Position numbers and translations under genes: made by a program. DNA of 64,000 bases. Origin: Acidobacteriota bacterium (GTDB lineage: Bacteria > Acidobacteriota > Thermoanaerobaculia > Gp7-AA8). The notes below the pieces were generated by a model. The model had not been told where the DNA came from. It saw nothing but the letters and a program-made list of their open reading frames with translations, and did not search any database. The first letter of the stretch is position 1. Each line of letters opens with the position of its first letter. Shown here in pieces: positions 15,128-24,490 of the stretch. The stretch spans positions 186,001 through 250,000 of the forward strand of contig JAFATB010000025.1 of assembly GCA_019244185.1 (NCBI GenBank), read 5' to 3'.

Positions 15128-17487
15128 GTGCGCACCGCAACCTTCACCGCGTCGGCGAGGTTCAGCGCCTCGAGGTAGCCATCGAATGCCGCGTTGCCGC
15201 GCAGACGAATCGTCTTCGCGCGGCCGGGCGCGACGTGCACATAGTCGTCGTCCATGGCGAAGCCGCGCGCGTCGATATGCGCGGCGTGGAGAAAGCGATC
15301 GCTCTGCAGCGTGACGAGCCAGTCGTCGCCGTCGCGTGCCGCTTCGGTGATGACGTTCGCGTTCGTCGCGTGCAGCGTTGGTGGCTGGGGAAAGTGAAAC
15401 GCCTCCGCGATCGCGATGTCGTCGACGAGCAGCGTGGCGATGGTGACGTCGTGCTGCGGCGCGCCGAAGCGATACGCGTAGCTCGTGTCGTGGAAGCCGC
15501 CGAGGAGCGCTTCGGCGGAGAACGACTGCGCGCTGCGAGGCGGGAGCGTGATGGGCGTCGACGCGCGTGCGACGACGACGTGGCCGTCGCGCAGCAGCGT
15601 GAGCTCGAGCGTCGCGTCGAGCGGCTCGGACGTTTCGTTGAGCGCGTGCGCGTAGATGCCGTTGAGACCTTCATCCGTCAGCACGATCGTGCGCGGCTGC
15701 CAGACGCGGCGCAGCGCGTAGTAGCACGCCTTCGGCGCGCCGCGGCTGTCGAGGATGCCCCAGCCGGCACCGGGCCAGAGATCGCGGAGGAACCACACGA
15801 GCGCGCCGCGGCACGTGCTGCCCGCGCGGCGCCATTCGGAGTACACCTGCGCCATCACCTCGCCGGTGACGACACGGCTCAGCGCGAGGTAGCGCGGCGC
15901 GTCGGCGTAGCGCAGCGCGTGCGGATCGACGCAGTAGTGCGCGCGCAGGTAGTGATCGCGCACGTCTTCGAAGTCCCAACCCGCGCCGCTGTCGCGCGGC
16001 GTGCGGCGTTTCCAGCGCGCGTCGAGCGGCGCGGGCGTCTCGCCGCCGAAGATTGCATCGACGACGTCACGCTCGGGAACGTTCGCGAAGCCGAGGCATT
16101 CCGGCGTGAAGCGCACGTCCGCGAGACGCACGTCGGACAAAGGCCGCAGGTATGCGCCGACGCCGTAGTAGTGCGCGAGTCCCGTGTTCGTCTGGAACGG
16201 CAGCACGCCTTCGCTGGGCGTCGACGGCACGTACACGGAGTCGTCGTGCAGTTCGGCGCAAAGCGCCGGCAGGACGTCGCCGAACAAGCGATTGCGCCAC
16301 GACTCGCGCGGCATGCCGAGCATCGCCGCCTGCTGTTCGACCTCGCTGTTGCCGCACCAGACGACGACCGACGGATGCGCGCGCAGACGGCGCAACTGCT
16401 GCGCGGCTTCGTCGCGGACGTTGGCGACGAACGTTTCGTCGTCCGCCGGATAGTCGAGATTCGCGAACGCGAAGTCCTGCCAGACGAGGATCCCGAGCTC
16501 GTCGCAGAGCGCGTAGAAAACGTCGTCCTCGTACGGCATCGTGCCGCCGACGCGGATCATGTTCGCGCCGGCGTCGCGCATCAGCGTCAGCGTCCGCGCG
16601 TAGTCGTCGCGCGTCGCGTTGAGCGACACGACATCGAGCGGCGTCCAGCACGCGCCGCGGCAGAAGAGCGGCTCGCCGTTGATGCGCAGGCCGAAGTCGC
16701 CGTCGCGTTCGACGCCGCGAAACCCCACGCTGCCGCAGTCGATCGTGCGGCCGTCGCGCAGCTCGAGGCGGCACGCGTAGAGCGCGGGCTCGCCGTGCGT
16801 GTGCGGCCACCAGAGGCGCGGCGCATCGATGCGCAGTGTCGCCGTGACGCGCTCACCGTCGACGTGCAGTTCCGCGCGCGCATCGCCGGCGACGAACGTC
16901 CCGCGCGCGTCGCCGGCGATCGAACACGACAGCGCGATCGTGCCGTCGACGCTCGTGCGCAGCTCGAGATCCCAGACGTCCGTCACTTCGATTGCGCGCC
17001 ACGGACCGACCGCGGGCACGGGCGGCGTCCAGCCGGGGATGCGTCCCATGAGCGTCGTGCGAACCCAGCGCAGTTGCTGCTGGCGCACGAGCTTCGTCTT
17101 CCAGCGCGGGCGCGGGCGCTTTTTCGCGAGCGCCGCGTTCAGCGAGCGGAAGCAGATCGCGAGCTCGTGCGGCGCGCGTTCGCGCTCGCGCAGATCGACG
17201 CGATGCCGCACGAACATGTTCTCCGACTGCACGACGCGCTCGCCGTCGAGCCACACCTCCGCGAGCGTCGCCAGGCCGTGCAGCACGAGCACCGCGCCGG
17301 CGTCGTCGAACGTCGTCCGATACCACCAGTCGCGGTCGTCGGGATCGAACGGCGGCTCGTAGCCGGTGTCGAGCGCTTGCGCGACCGTGCCGGGGACGCG
17401 CGCGTCGCGCCAGTCCAGCGAGAGCGCGTCGAGTTGTCGCGGATCGCACGCCGCGTTCGGCTCGGCCGGCGCCAGCGACCACCGCAT
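15124..17487 (-). CDS. glycoside hydrolase family 2 protein (beta-mannosidase-like)
   Basis: 787 residues, with a sugar-binding jelly-roll N-terminal domain, an immunoglobulin-like domain and a TIM barrel from about 280. FRGACWTPLDVV and GANMIRVGGTMPYEDDVFY are characteristic of GH2 mannosidase/glucosaminidase-type enzymes. The acid/base Glu is probably in WCGNSEVEQ (about 382) and the nucleophile Glu in FTPECLG (about 463). There is no signal peptide, so it should be cytoplasmic. The ATG directly follows the TAA of the DUF1839 gene. A cytosolic glycosidase inside a carrier-protein operon is unexpected; it may trim or transglycosylate a glycan intermediate. Confidence 0.85.
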   Translation of the reverse strand: MRWSLAPAEPNAACDPRQLDALSLDWRDARVPGTVAQALDTGYEPPFDPDDRDWWYRTTFDDAGAVLVLHGLATLAEVWLDGERVVQSENMFVRHRVDLRERERAPHELAICFRSLNAALAKKRPRPRWKTKLVRQQQLRWVRTTLMGRIPGWTPPVPAVGPWRAIEVTDVWDLELRTSVDGTIALSCSIAGDARGTFVAGDARAELHVDGERVTATLRIDAPRLWWPHTHGEPALYACRLELRDGRTIDCGSVGFRGVERDGDFGLRINGEPLFCRGACWTPLDVVSLNATRDDYARTLTLMRDAGANMIRVGGTMPYEDDVFYALCDELGILVWQDFAFANLDYPADDETFVANVRDEAAQQLRRLRAHPSVVVWCGNSEVEQQAAMLGMPRESWRNRLFGDVLPALCAELHDDSVYVPSTPSEGVLPFQTNTGLAHYYGVGAYLRPLSDVRLADVRFTPECLGFANVPERDVVDAIFGGETPAPLDARWKRRTPRDSGAGWDFEDVRDHYLRAHYCVDPHALRYADAPRYLALSRVVTGEVMAQVYSEWRRAGSTCRGALVWFLRDLWPGAGWGILDSRGAPKACYYALRRVWQPRTIVLTDEGLNGIYAHALNETSEPLDATLELTLLRDGHVVVARASTPITLPPRSAQSFSAEALLGGFHDTSYAYRFGAPQHDVTIATLLVDDIAIAEAFHFPQPPTLHATNANVITEAARDGDDWLVTLQSDRFLHAAHIDARGFAMDDDYVHVAPGRAKTIRLRGNAAFDGYLEALNLADAVKVAVRT

Positions 17488-18450
17488 TTACGCGAACCTC
17501 GATCGCAGCGCGCCGATCCCCTGCTCCCACCGCTCGCCCATCGCATCGAGCGGCGCGAGCTCGAGCGGCTTGCGCCGCGCCATCGCCCGCGCGAGCTGGA
17601 ACTGAAACGTCTTGGCCGACTCCGCGATGTCGAGAAACGCGCGCGTCGCCTCATCGAGCTCCGCCTCGCCGTTCGCGGCGAGCCACTGCAGGTACGTCGC
17701 GGAGAGCTCGAAGCACGCGCCGTACTGCCGCAGCGTCGCGAACGAGTACGCGTGAAACGTGTCGAGGCTCTCGTCGAGCAGATGTTCCAGATCGCGTTCG
17801 AAGCGCGCGCGGAACGCCGCGAACGGATTCGCGCGCGGCACGAGGCGCAGGTGTTTGCGCAACAACGCCCGCGACGTTGCGACGAGGTCGCGTTCCGGCC
17901 GCTCGCGCACTTTCACGAACTCCGCGTATGGCGGCAGCACCACGTCGTCGCGCGGGCGGTCGAGGCGCAGCACGTTGACGAAGTCGTCGCCTTCGAGCCG
18001 GTAGTAGCCCTGATTGTGAAAGTAGCCGAGGATGCGCTGCGCGACGTCGATCTCCATCACCGCGACCGTCGACTTCACGTGCGCGGTGCGGTACGCGGTG
18101 CCGGCGGTGTCGGGGAGATGAAAGGAGTCGAGCTCGATGAGCACGGGACGTCCGCGTCCGACCTGCTCCTCGAGGTGCGCGACCGCGGGACGCCACAGCG
18201 CGAGCTCCTGCACGTCGAGTCCGTAGAGCTCGTAGAGATCGAGCAGCGGGAACTTGAAGAACGTCCACTGATCGCCTTCGAAGTCGATGGCGAACGTAAA
18301 CGGCAGCGCCGCGATCGGCTCGTGTCCGAGCGCGTGCAGCAATTCGATCCAAACGTCGACGTAGCAGTTCGTCTCCGCCCAGATGCGATCGCCGCCGTGA
18401 ATGGCGTGGCGCTGGTACGTCGCCGGATCGAGCGGCAGGACCTGCTTCAT
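17488..18450 (-). CDS. DUF1839-family protein
   Basis: 320 residues, soluble. It contains family-typical stretches near the N-terminus (HGGDRIWAETNCYVDVWIEL, ALPFTFAIDFEGDQWTFFKF) and a helical C-terminal half with many Arg/Leu. The single Cys near residue 29 (ETNCYVD) in the first block and the pattern VLIELDSFHLPDT recall papain- or butirosin-synthase-like folds that act on carrier-bound amino acids, but I cannot confirm a catalytic triad. It overlaps the amino-acid:carrier-protein ligase by four bases (ATGA). DUF1839 proteins are known companions of such ligases, so a role in taking the aminoacyl group from the carrier is a reasonable inference. Confidence 0.75.
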   Translation of the reverse strand: MKQVLPLDPATYQRHAIHGGDRIWAETNCYVDVWIELLHALGHEPIAALPFTFAIDFEGDQWTFFKFPLLDLYELYGLDVQELALWRPAVAHLEEQVGRGRPVLIELDSFHLPDTAGTAYRTAHVKSTVAVMEIDVAQRILGYFHNQGYYRLEGDDFVNVLRLDRPRDDVVLPPYAEFVKVRERPERDLVATSRALLRKHLRLVPRANPFAAFRARFERDLEHLLDESLDTFHAYSFATLRQYGACFELSATYLQWLAANGEAELDEATRAFLDIAESAKTFQFQLARAMARRKPLELAPLDAMGERWEQGIGALRSRFA

Positions 18451-19367
18451 AGCTCCAGCACCGCGCGCACCGGCGCCGGCCAGCGCGCCGGCTCGAAGCC
18501 GTGCCGCGCGAAGAGCGCCAGCGCGATGCGCTCGAGGCCGAAGCCGATGCAGGCCGTATGCGCGACCTCGCCGTCCGCGGTGCGGATGTCGAAGGCGCCG
18601 CCGAAGTGATCGAGGTGGTAGTTGCAGGAGACGATCGCGGTCGGCTTGTCGGGATTGGCGACGGTGGCGACGAGCTCGTACTTGAGCGTCTGCTCGCGCT
18701 GCGTCGCGGCCATCACCCGTCCGCCGCGGCCGAAAAACGGATCGTTCGCGACGACCGGCTTCGCGTCGAGGCCGACCGCGTGCAGCATCTCCTCGCCGCG
18801 CGTGAGCCAGAAGTTGCGGTGCGCGAGCGCCTCGTCCGGCGTGCCGAGGCGGACGTACTCGCGCTGTCGGAAACACTGCATGCGCGCGGGATCGTCGGAG
18901 GGTTCGTGCCGGAAGACGAACGACCGCAGATCGACGGTGCGCCCGCCCGGCGGCAACGTGCCGGTCGCCGTCGGGTAGAGCGGATAGCACGCGGCGGGGA
19001 TGAGCACCGTTTCCGCCGCCCGTAACTCTTTGCTCCAATCCTCCCCTGCTTCTTTCCGCCGGGCCAGCTCCATGGCGTGCCGTTCATCCCCCAAAAACGA
19101 ATGCACGGAGCCGAGGAGGTTCGGGAACGTCTCGAGGTGATCGGTCTTGCCGTACGTGTCGCGGCTGAGCAGCGGCGGGAAGCGCATGACTTCCGGCGAC
19201 AGATGCGCGCCCATGCGCGTGACGTATGCCTCGAAGTGTTCGACGACGCCTTCGAAGACGCCGCCCAACCCGTAGAGGCCGCGCACGCCGGAGGGAATCA
19301 GCAGCCGCGCGTCGATGAGGGCCGAGAGATAGCGCTGGTACACGTCGTCGAGCGCATCGGCCGCCAT
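18447..19367 (-). CDS. amino acid--[acyl-carrier-protein] ligase (SerRS-like)
   Basis: 306 residues, a class II aminoacyl-tRNA-synthetase catalytic core without the tRNA-binding arm. Motif 2 is FRQREYVRLG and motif 3 is GFGLERIALAL. A zinc site of the family type can be placed at Cys 127 (PAACYPL), Glu 170 and Cys 273 (HTACIGF). Characterised Bradyrhizobium homologues activate glycine or alanine with ATP and load it on a dedicated carrier protein instead of tRNA. The carrier protein gene is two genes upstream in the same operon. The amino acid used here is unknown. Confidence 0.88.
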   Translation of the reverse strand: MAADALDDVYQRYLSALIDARLLIPSGVRGLYGLGGVFEGVVEHFEAYVTRMGAHLSPEVMRFPPLLSRDTYGKTDHLETFPNLLGSVHSFLGDERHAMELARRKEAGEDWSKELRAAETVLIPAACYPLYPTATGTLPPGGRTVDLRSFVFRHEPSDDPARMQCFRQREYVRLGTPDEALAHRNFWLTRGEEMLHAVGLDAKPVVANDPFFGRGGRVMAATQREQTLKYELVATVANPDKPTAIVSCNYHLDHFGGAFDIRTADGEVAHTACIGFGLERIALALFARHGFEPARWPAPVRAVLEL

Positions 19368-19369
19368 CG

Positions 19370-20560
19370 TCAGGCCTCCTTCAGCGCCAGCAGCATCGTC
19401 GCGTTGTGCGCGAGGATGCGGTCGTTGTTCACCATCAGCGCCGCGCCGTACGCGTCGCGCAGGTGCCGGCCGAGGGTGAACTTCGAGTCGTTGCGGTAGC
19501 CGTGCAGGCCGCAGATCAGCATCGCCTTGCCGACGATGTCGACGACGAGCTGCGACGACGAGAGCTTGAGGTTGTTGATGCGCGTGGCGAAGCCGAAGCT
19601 CTTGAAGGCGTCGGCGTCGTCCGCCTCCAGCAGCCGCGCGTATTCGGCGACCGCGCTCTGCACGTTGTTGCGCATGCCGTTGAGCACGATGTCGACTTCG
19701 CCGAGGCGCAGACTCGACATCGGCGGCAGCTGCGGGTTCTTGCGAGCTTCTCCGCGGACGAACGCGCGCGCGCGGCCCACCGCATCCGCGGCGATGCCGA
19801 GCCACAGCGACGACCAGACGATGTGCGAGACGGGATGCATGGTCTGGCTGAGAATCGCGTCGAACGGCGTCGGGATGATCTGCTCGGCCGCGCCTTCGGA
19901 GCTGAGCGTGTAGCCGGAGCTGCACGTGCCGCGGAAGCCGAGCGTGTCCCACGCCGAGAGCGCCTCGAGCTGCGTTTCGCCGCGACGCACGAGCACGTGG
20001 ACTTGATCGCTGGATGCGGCGTCCGGCGTGCGGCGGCTGGTCACGAGAATCGCATCCGCTTGTTCGCCGTACGAAATGACCGGCGCTTTCTTGACGAGGC
20101 GGAAGCGGTCGCCGTCGACTTCGATCGCGCAGATGCTCGAGCGCAGATCGCCGCCGACGCCGAGCTCGGTCGTCGCGGACGCGATGAGCAGCTGCTGATC
20201 GACGAGCTCGCGCAGGTAATGTTCGAAGAAGCGCGAGCCGCGCGCGTGATGCACGATGCACGCGACCTGAATCTGGTGCATCGCGAAGATCATCGCCGTC
20301 GACGCGCAGTAGTGCCCGAGCGCCTCGCACACCTTGCTGATGTCCGCGATCGACAGTCCGAGTCCGCCATACGCCTCGGGCACATACGCGCTGAGCAGTT
20401 GCAGCTCGCGCAACGCGGCGATCGATTCGTGCGGAAACCGCGCGGCGTCGTCCACCGCGTCCGCCGCCGGCGCGATGACTTCCCTTCCGACCCGATGCAC
20501 CTCGGACAGCAGCGCGCCGAACTCGGGGGCCACAGCCGTGCGCGGCCGCAAGCTCGCCAT
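19370..20560 (-). CDS. acyl-CoA dehydrogenase-family flavoprotein
   Basis: 396 residues with the acyl-CoA dehydrogenase fold: N-terminal helical domain (YVPEAYGGLGLSIADISKV), central beta domain (ATTELGVGGDLRSS, DTLGFRGTCSSGY) and C-terminal helices ending NNDRILAHNATMLLAL. The usual catalytic Glu position is not obvious, as in family members that act on carrier-bound substrates. It lies directly between the carrier protein gene (ends 20563) and the amino-acid ligase gene. Oxidation or hydroxylation of an aminoacyl- or acyl-carrier thioester is the likely role, inferred from position. The spacing to both neighbours is under three bases. Confidence 0.85.
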   Translation of the reverse strand: MASLRPRTAVAPEFGALLSEVHRVGREVIAPAADAVDDAARFPHESIAALRELQLLSAYVPEAYGGLGLSIADISKVCEALGHYCASTAMIFAMHQIQVACIVHHARGSRFFEHYLRELVDQQLLIASATTELGVGGDLRSSICAIEVDGDRFRLVKKAPVISYGEQADAILVTSRRTPDAASSDQVHVLVRRGETQLEALSAWDTLGFRGTCSSGYTLSSEGAAEQIIPTPFDAILSQTMHPVSHIVWSSLWLGIAADAVGRARAFVRGEARKNPQLPPMSSLRLGEVDIVLNGMRNNVQSAVAEYARLLEADDADAFKSFGFATRINNLKLSSSQLVVDIVGKAMLICGLHGYRNDSKFTLGRHLRDAYGAALMVNNDRILAHNATMLLALKEA

Positions 20561-20562
20561 CG

Positions 20563-20817
20563 TCAGACCAGCACGGGCTTCGCGGCGAGCTGTTCGACCG
20601 CGGCGGCGAGCGATGCGATGCTGCCGAACGTGCGGCGGCTGAGCATGTTGTCGGGAAACTCGATGTCGAACCCGTCCTCCAGCGCCAGCATCAATCCGAC
20701 CGTCGCCAGCGACGTGAGCCCCGCCTGATACAGATCGCTGTCATCGGCCAGCTCCGCCACCGGCACGGAGAGACGACCGTGCTGCGAGACGATCTCGCGA
20801 ACTCTCTCGGCGTACAT
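20563..20817 (-). CDS. acyl/aminoacyl carrier protein
   Basis: 84 residues with a four-helix carrier fold. The phosphopantetheine site is Ser 36 in DLYQAGLTSLATVGLM, with Thr in place of the usual Asp before it (TSL for DSL), as seen in carriers dedicated to amino-acid ligases. GGGAGG stands four bases before the ATG. It is the first gene of the six-gene operon ending at 13520 and would carry substrates between the ligase and the dehydrogenase. The leader also adjoins an inverted-repeat element at 20901-21016. Confidence 0.88.
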   Translation of the reverse strand: MYAERVREIVSQHGRLSVPVAELADDSDLYQAGLTSLATVGLMLALEDGFDIEFPDNMLSRRTFGSIASLAAAVEQLAAKPVLV

Positions 20818-20900
20818 CCCACCTCCCTCTCAAGAATGCGAACGTACTGCGCTTTGGAAAGGAGGCGAGGGCAAGAGTTGTGCCGGGGAGATTGAAAAGC

Positions 20901-21016
20901 GAATGAAGAATGCAGAACGCAGAATGAAGAATGAAGAATTGTGGTGGGCCGCCGTTCGGCGGCCACGTCTCCCTCTTTCTTCATTCTGCGTTCTGCGTTC
21001 TGCGTTCTTCATTCAT
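20901..21016. repeat. inverted-repeat element, copy 1
   Basis: Two roughly 38-base arms built from GAATGAAGAA and GCAGAAC-type units form an imperfect palindrome around a core that contains the hairpin GGCCGCCG-TT-CGGCGGCC. The same family recurs at 26101, 57301 and 58482, with a diverged form at 61652. The core matches the copy at 58482 in opposite orientation. The right arm supplies the last codons and stop of the GGDEF gene. Confidence 0.85.
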
Positions 21017-22522
21017 CTTTTCTACCGCCCACCGCCCTCTCCCCGCGCGCTTCGCCTCGTACAGCGCCGCGTCCGCGCGCTGCTGCAGCGTTGCCGGCGT
21101 GTCGCCTTCGCGCGCGCAGGCGATGCCGCACGAGGCGCCGAGCATCCGCGTCGCGCCGCTGTAGCGGAAGGGAGTCGTCGCGAGACGGTCGTAGACCGAG
21201 GCGATGACCTGCTCCGCTTCGGCGAGGCTCGCGCGCGGGAAGAAGACGCCGAACTCGTCGCCGCCGAGGCGCGCGAAGATATCGGCGGGGCGCAGCTCTT
21301 TCTGGACGAGGCGGACGAACGTGCGCAGCGCGGCGTCGCCGGCGGCGTGTCCGAGCTCGTCGTTGATCGGCTTGAAGTAATCGAGGTCGAGCAGCGCGAG
21401 CGTGCCGCCGTCACCGATGCATTCGGCGAGCAGCTCGTCGAAACGGCGGCGGTTGACGATGCCGGTGAGCGCGTCGTGCGTGGCGAGCCGGCGCAGCTCT
21501 TCTTCGTCCGCGACGTCGTGCAGCGTGAGGATCGTCGACGTCTCGGCCTCGCCTGCAAAGCGGAACGGCACGCCGCTCGCGTCGTAGGGACGTTGCTTCA
21601 GCTCGACGCGCCGCGCCTCGAAGCGTTCCGAGCCGCGCCACCAGTCGCCGAGGAGCGGCGTGACGTCGGCGCCGAAATAGAGCTCGCCGAAGAGCTCCTC
21701 GGCGGCGCGGTTCGCGTAGAGCAGCTTCTGTTGCGCGCTGAGGATCAGCACCGCGTCCGGCACCGCATCGAATGCGGCTTTGAGGTAATGCTGCTCGGTG
21801 ACGTCCTCGAGGATGAGATACGCGTACGACGTCTCCTCGTGCTCGACCGTGTAGCAGCGCACGTTGGCCATGCGCGCGGCGCCGTCGACGTAGTGGACGG
21901 AGTACCACGCGGTGCCCGCGCCGCGCGCGACGAGCTGGTCGATGCGCTCCGGCTGCGAGAACTCGATGAGGCTGAAGAGATTCCGGTCGGTGGCGTAGTC
22001 GCTGCCGGTGACGAACTGCCGGCGGAACGCGTCGCTGCCGTCGACGATCTGCCGCGTCGTGCGGTCGACGAGCACGGACGGCAGCGGCGACGCGCGCAGG
22101 ACGTTCTGGAAGAGATTCTCCGCGTGCCGTTTCGCGCGGCGGTCCTGCGCCTGCTGCAACTCGCGCTCGACCGCGACGGCCAGGCGCGTCAGGCGATGCT
22201 TGAGAAGGTAATCGTGCGCGCCGCCTTTCATCAGCTCGACCGCGGTCTCCTCGCCGATCGCGCCGGAGACGACGAGGAACGGCAGGTCGAGGCGGTGCAT
22301 GCGATAGACGTCGAGCGCTTCCGGCGCGCTGAAGCGGGGCAGGTGATAGTCGCTGATGATCGCGTCCCACGCGGTGCCGTCGAGGAGCGCCGTCTCGAAG
22401 TCGTCGCGCGTCTCGACGCGCGTGACGTTCGGATCGAAGCCGCCGCGGCGCAGCTCGAGCGTGAGATGCGCGGCGTCGAGATCGGAGTCCTCGATGAGCA
22501 GCAGGCGCAGCGGCTTGGTCAT
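20981..22522 (-). CDS. REC-PAS-GGDEF diguanylate cyclase
   Basis: 513 residues. A receiver domain (1-120; acidic pocket LIEDSD, phospho-Asp in IISDYHLPRFS, Lys in LLKHRL) is followed by two PAS-like segments (about 150-250 and 260-350). A GGDEF domain spans roughly 345-500 with the active-site GGDEF intact and the inhibitory-site RPAD five residues before it, so both synthesis of c-di-GMP and product inhibition are expected. The last residues (MNEERRTQNAE) and the stop are encoded by an inverted-repeat element, an extension beyond the normal domain end. The ATG overlaps the upstream kinase gene by four bases, making a kinase-regulator pair. Confidence 0.9.
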   Translation of the reverse strand: MTKPLRLLLIEDSDLDAAHLTLELRRGGFDPNVTRVETRDDFETALLDGTAWDAIISDYHLPRFSAPEALDVYRMHRLDLPFLVVSGAIGEETAVELMKGGAHDYLLKHRLTRLAVAVERELQQAQDRRAKRHAENLFQNVLRASPLPSVLVDRTTRQIVDGSDAFRRQFVTGSDYATDRNLFSLIEFSQPERIDQLVARGAGTAWYSVHYVDGAARMANVRCYTVEHEETSYAYLILEDVTEQHYLKAAFDAVPDAVLILSAQQKLLYANRAAEELFGELYFGADVTPLLGDWWRGSERFEARRVELKQRPYDASGVPFRFAGEAETSTILTLHDVADEEELRRLATHDALTGIVNRRRFDELLAECIGDGGTLALLDLDYFKPINDELGHAAGDAALRTFVRLVQKELRPADIFARLGGDEFGVFFPRASLAEAEQVIASVYDRLATTPFRYSGATRMLGASCGIACAREGDTPATLQQRADAALYEAKRAGRGRWAVEKMNEERRTQNAE

Positions 22523-23862
22523 GCAGCCGCGACGTCACCCGTGGTGAAAAACACCGTCGCTCCCTTCTCCACCTCGCCCTCCGCCCACGCCCGCCCGCCG
22601 TGGCGCTCGACGATCTTCTGCACCGTCGCCAGGCCGATGCCGGTGCCCTCGAACTCGCGCGCCGAATGCAGCCGCTGGAACGGGCGGAACATCTTCGCGG
22701 CGTGCGACGGATCGAAGCCCGCGCCGTTGTCGCGCACGTAGTACGCGCCGCCGGCGACGCCGAACTCGATGTGCGCCTCGTCGCGGTTACGCGTGAACTT
22801 CCACGCGTTGGCCATCAGGTTCTCGATGACCGCGCGCAGCAGGCGCTCGTCGCCGACGGCGCGCACGCTGTCGCGGATGTCGAACGTCACCGCGCGCGCG
22901 GGATTCGACTGCCGCAGCGAGTCGGCCACGCTCTGCGCGATGCGGCTGAGGTCCACCGGTTGCCGCTGCACGTCGAGCCGCGCGATGCGCGACATCTGCA
23001 GCAGCCCGTCGATGAGATCGCGCATCTGCCGGCAGCCCTCGCGGATCCAGCCGAGGTATTCGCGCGCGGTGTCGTCGAAGAGCTGCTTGTAGTCCATCTC
23101 CAGCGCCTGCGTGAAGCCGTCGATGGAGCCGAGCGGCGCGCGGAGATCGTGCGAGACGGAGAACGCGAACGCCTCGAGGTCTTTGTTCGCGGCTTCGAGC
23201 TCGATGGTGCGGCGGCGCAGCGTGAGCTCGCGCTCGTGCATCTGCGCGAGCAGGTCGTTGATCGCGCGCGAGAGACGTCCCAGTCCGTCGGGAACGTGCA
23301 GCGAGTACGACTGCTCGTGCGCCGCGCGATCGAGGACGTCGGCGGTCTGCGCGAGCGGCCTCGCCGCGGCGCGCGCGACGAGCTTGCCCGTCAGCACGCC
23401 GGCGAGCAGCGCGCCCAGCGCGGCGATGCCGAGAAGAAGGAGCGAGCGCGCGACCGCGGGCGCGAGCACGTCGGGCGTCGACTCGAGACAGAGCGTCGCC
23501 GGTCCGCCGCCGAACACGACCCCGCTGCAGGCCACCTGCGTCGGGAAGAGGCGCTGCGTGAGCGCGCGGAAGCGCGCCTCGTGCGGCGGGCGCTGGTAGT
23601 CGGCCACGCGCTCGCCGGTGGCTCGGTAGAGCTTCGCGGAGTCGACGACCGGCACCGCGTCGAGCGACGCGAGGAGCGGCGCGGGGTCGGAGCTCGTCGC
23701 GACGGCGGCGGAGACGATCGACGTCGCCGAGGCGAGGTCGCGTTTCGCCGACTGCTTCGCCTCGCCGATGACGAGCAGCGCTGCCGCCACGCCCGCGCCG
23801 AGAGCGATCGTCAGCGCGAGCGCGGCCATCGCGAGCGGAGCGAGTTTGTCGACGGAACGCAT
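22519..23862 (-). CDS. membrane sensor histidine kinase (HAMP type)
   Basis: 447 residues. One membrane helix lies at 10-33 and another at about 135-160, enclosing a periplasmic sensor domain of about 100 residues, and HAMP follows near 160-215. The H-box SVSHDLRAPLGSIDGF is of the phytochrome-like HisKA class. ATPase boxes are ENLMANAWKFT (N), DNGAGFDPSHAAKMF (G1) and GTGIGLATV (G2). The gene's stop overlaps the ATG of the REC-PAS-GGDEF gene, so its likely target is that receiver domain, linking an envelope signal to c-di-GMP synthesis. The ligand is unknown. Confidence 0.9.
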   Translation of the reverse strand: MRSVDKLAPLAMAALALTIALGAGVAAALLVIGEAKQSAKRDLASATSIVSAAVATSSDPAPLLASLDAVPVVDSAKLYRATGERVADYQRPPHEARFRALTQRLFPTQVACSGVVFGGGPATLCLESTPDVLAPAVARSLLLLGIAALGALLAGVLTGKLVARAAARPLAQTADVLDRAAHEQSYSLHVPDGLGRLSRAINDLLAQMHERELTLRRRTIELEAANKDLEAFAFSVSHDLRAPLGSIDGFTQALEMDYKQLFDDTAREYLGWIREGCRQMRDLIDGLLQMSRIARLDVQRQPVDLSRIAQSVADSLRQSNPARAVTFDIRDSVRAVGDERLLRAVIENLMANAWKFTRNRDEAHIEFGVAGGAYYVRDNGAGFDPSHAAKMFRPFQRLHSAREFEGTGIGLATVQKIVERHGGRAWAEGEVEKGATVFFTTGDVAAA

Positions 23863-23941
23863 GATCGCGGGCGCATGACGCGCGTTTTTCGAGCGTCGCG
23901 TGCAAGAACTTCGCCGCGCACGCGCGCCCGCGATCGTGACC

Positions 23942-24490
23942 CTACGCCGTCGCCGTGACCGTCGCGCCGGGCGACGGGCTGCGCCTCCGCAGAATCGCCG
24001 CCGAGACGAGCGTGATCACGAGCCCCACCGGGAACGGCTCGATGAACACCGCCGCCGCGTTCGTGACCGGGTTGTCGAGCGTGGCTTTCATCCGCGCCAT
24101 CTCGGCGCGCTTCGCCGCGATCTGCGCTTCGGTCGCGCCCGCGCGCTGCATGTCCTTCACCTGGCTCGCGGTGTAGCGCTCCACGAAGTCGGGCATGAAG
24201 TTGAAGTAGATCACCTCCCACGTCGCGACGTAGAAGACGCACGAGATGAGCGTGATCAGGATGCCCACCGCGAACCCTCGGCCGAACGTGATCGTGCCGC
24301 CGTGGTTGTCGCGATACGTGCGGATGCCGAAGAACACCAGCAGCAGCGACAGCACGATGGCCGTGTAGCCGATGACCAGCCCCGTGTCGTTGTTGATGAT
24401 GTCTTTGTGGGCAAGCGGCATGGTGATGCACATCAGGCCGGACGAGATGACGCCGGAGATCAGGCCGAAGATCAGGACGATGCGTTTCAT
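23942..24490 (-). CDS. DUF4199-family membrane protein
   Basis: 182 residues from the ATG at 24490, chosen because GAGGAAA precedes it; a longer frame to 24520 adds ten polar residues. There are four membrane helices: IVLIFGLISGVISSGLMCI, VIGYTAIVLSLLLVFFGI, FAVGILITLISCVFYVATWE and VGLVITLVSAAIL. A charged cytosolic-type segment (KDMQRAGATEAQIAAKRAEM) lies between helices 3 and 4. It matches the DUF4199 layout. It is preceded by a gene for a membrane-anchored LuxR-type protein on the same strand; such pairs recur in bacteria, suggesting that they work as a sensing unit. No biochemical role is established. Confidence 0.8.
   Translation of the reverse strand: MKRIVLIFGLISGVISSGLMCITMPLAHKDIINNDTGLVIGYTAIVLSLLLVFFGIRTYRDNHGGTITFGRGFAVGILITLISCVFYVATWEVIYFNFMPDFVERYTASQVKDMQRAGATEAQIAAKRAEMARMKATLDNPVTNAAAVFIEPFPVGLVITLVSAAILRRRSPSPGATVTATA

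Noticed and set aside
15235..18609. 1124-codon plus-strand open frame
   Set aside because: Antisense to the GH2 and DUF1839 genes, with biased composition and no motif.
20901..21016. Possible CRISPR array
   Set aside because: The repeat units are adjacent, inverted and lack unique spacers, and no cas genes are present.
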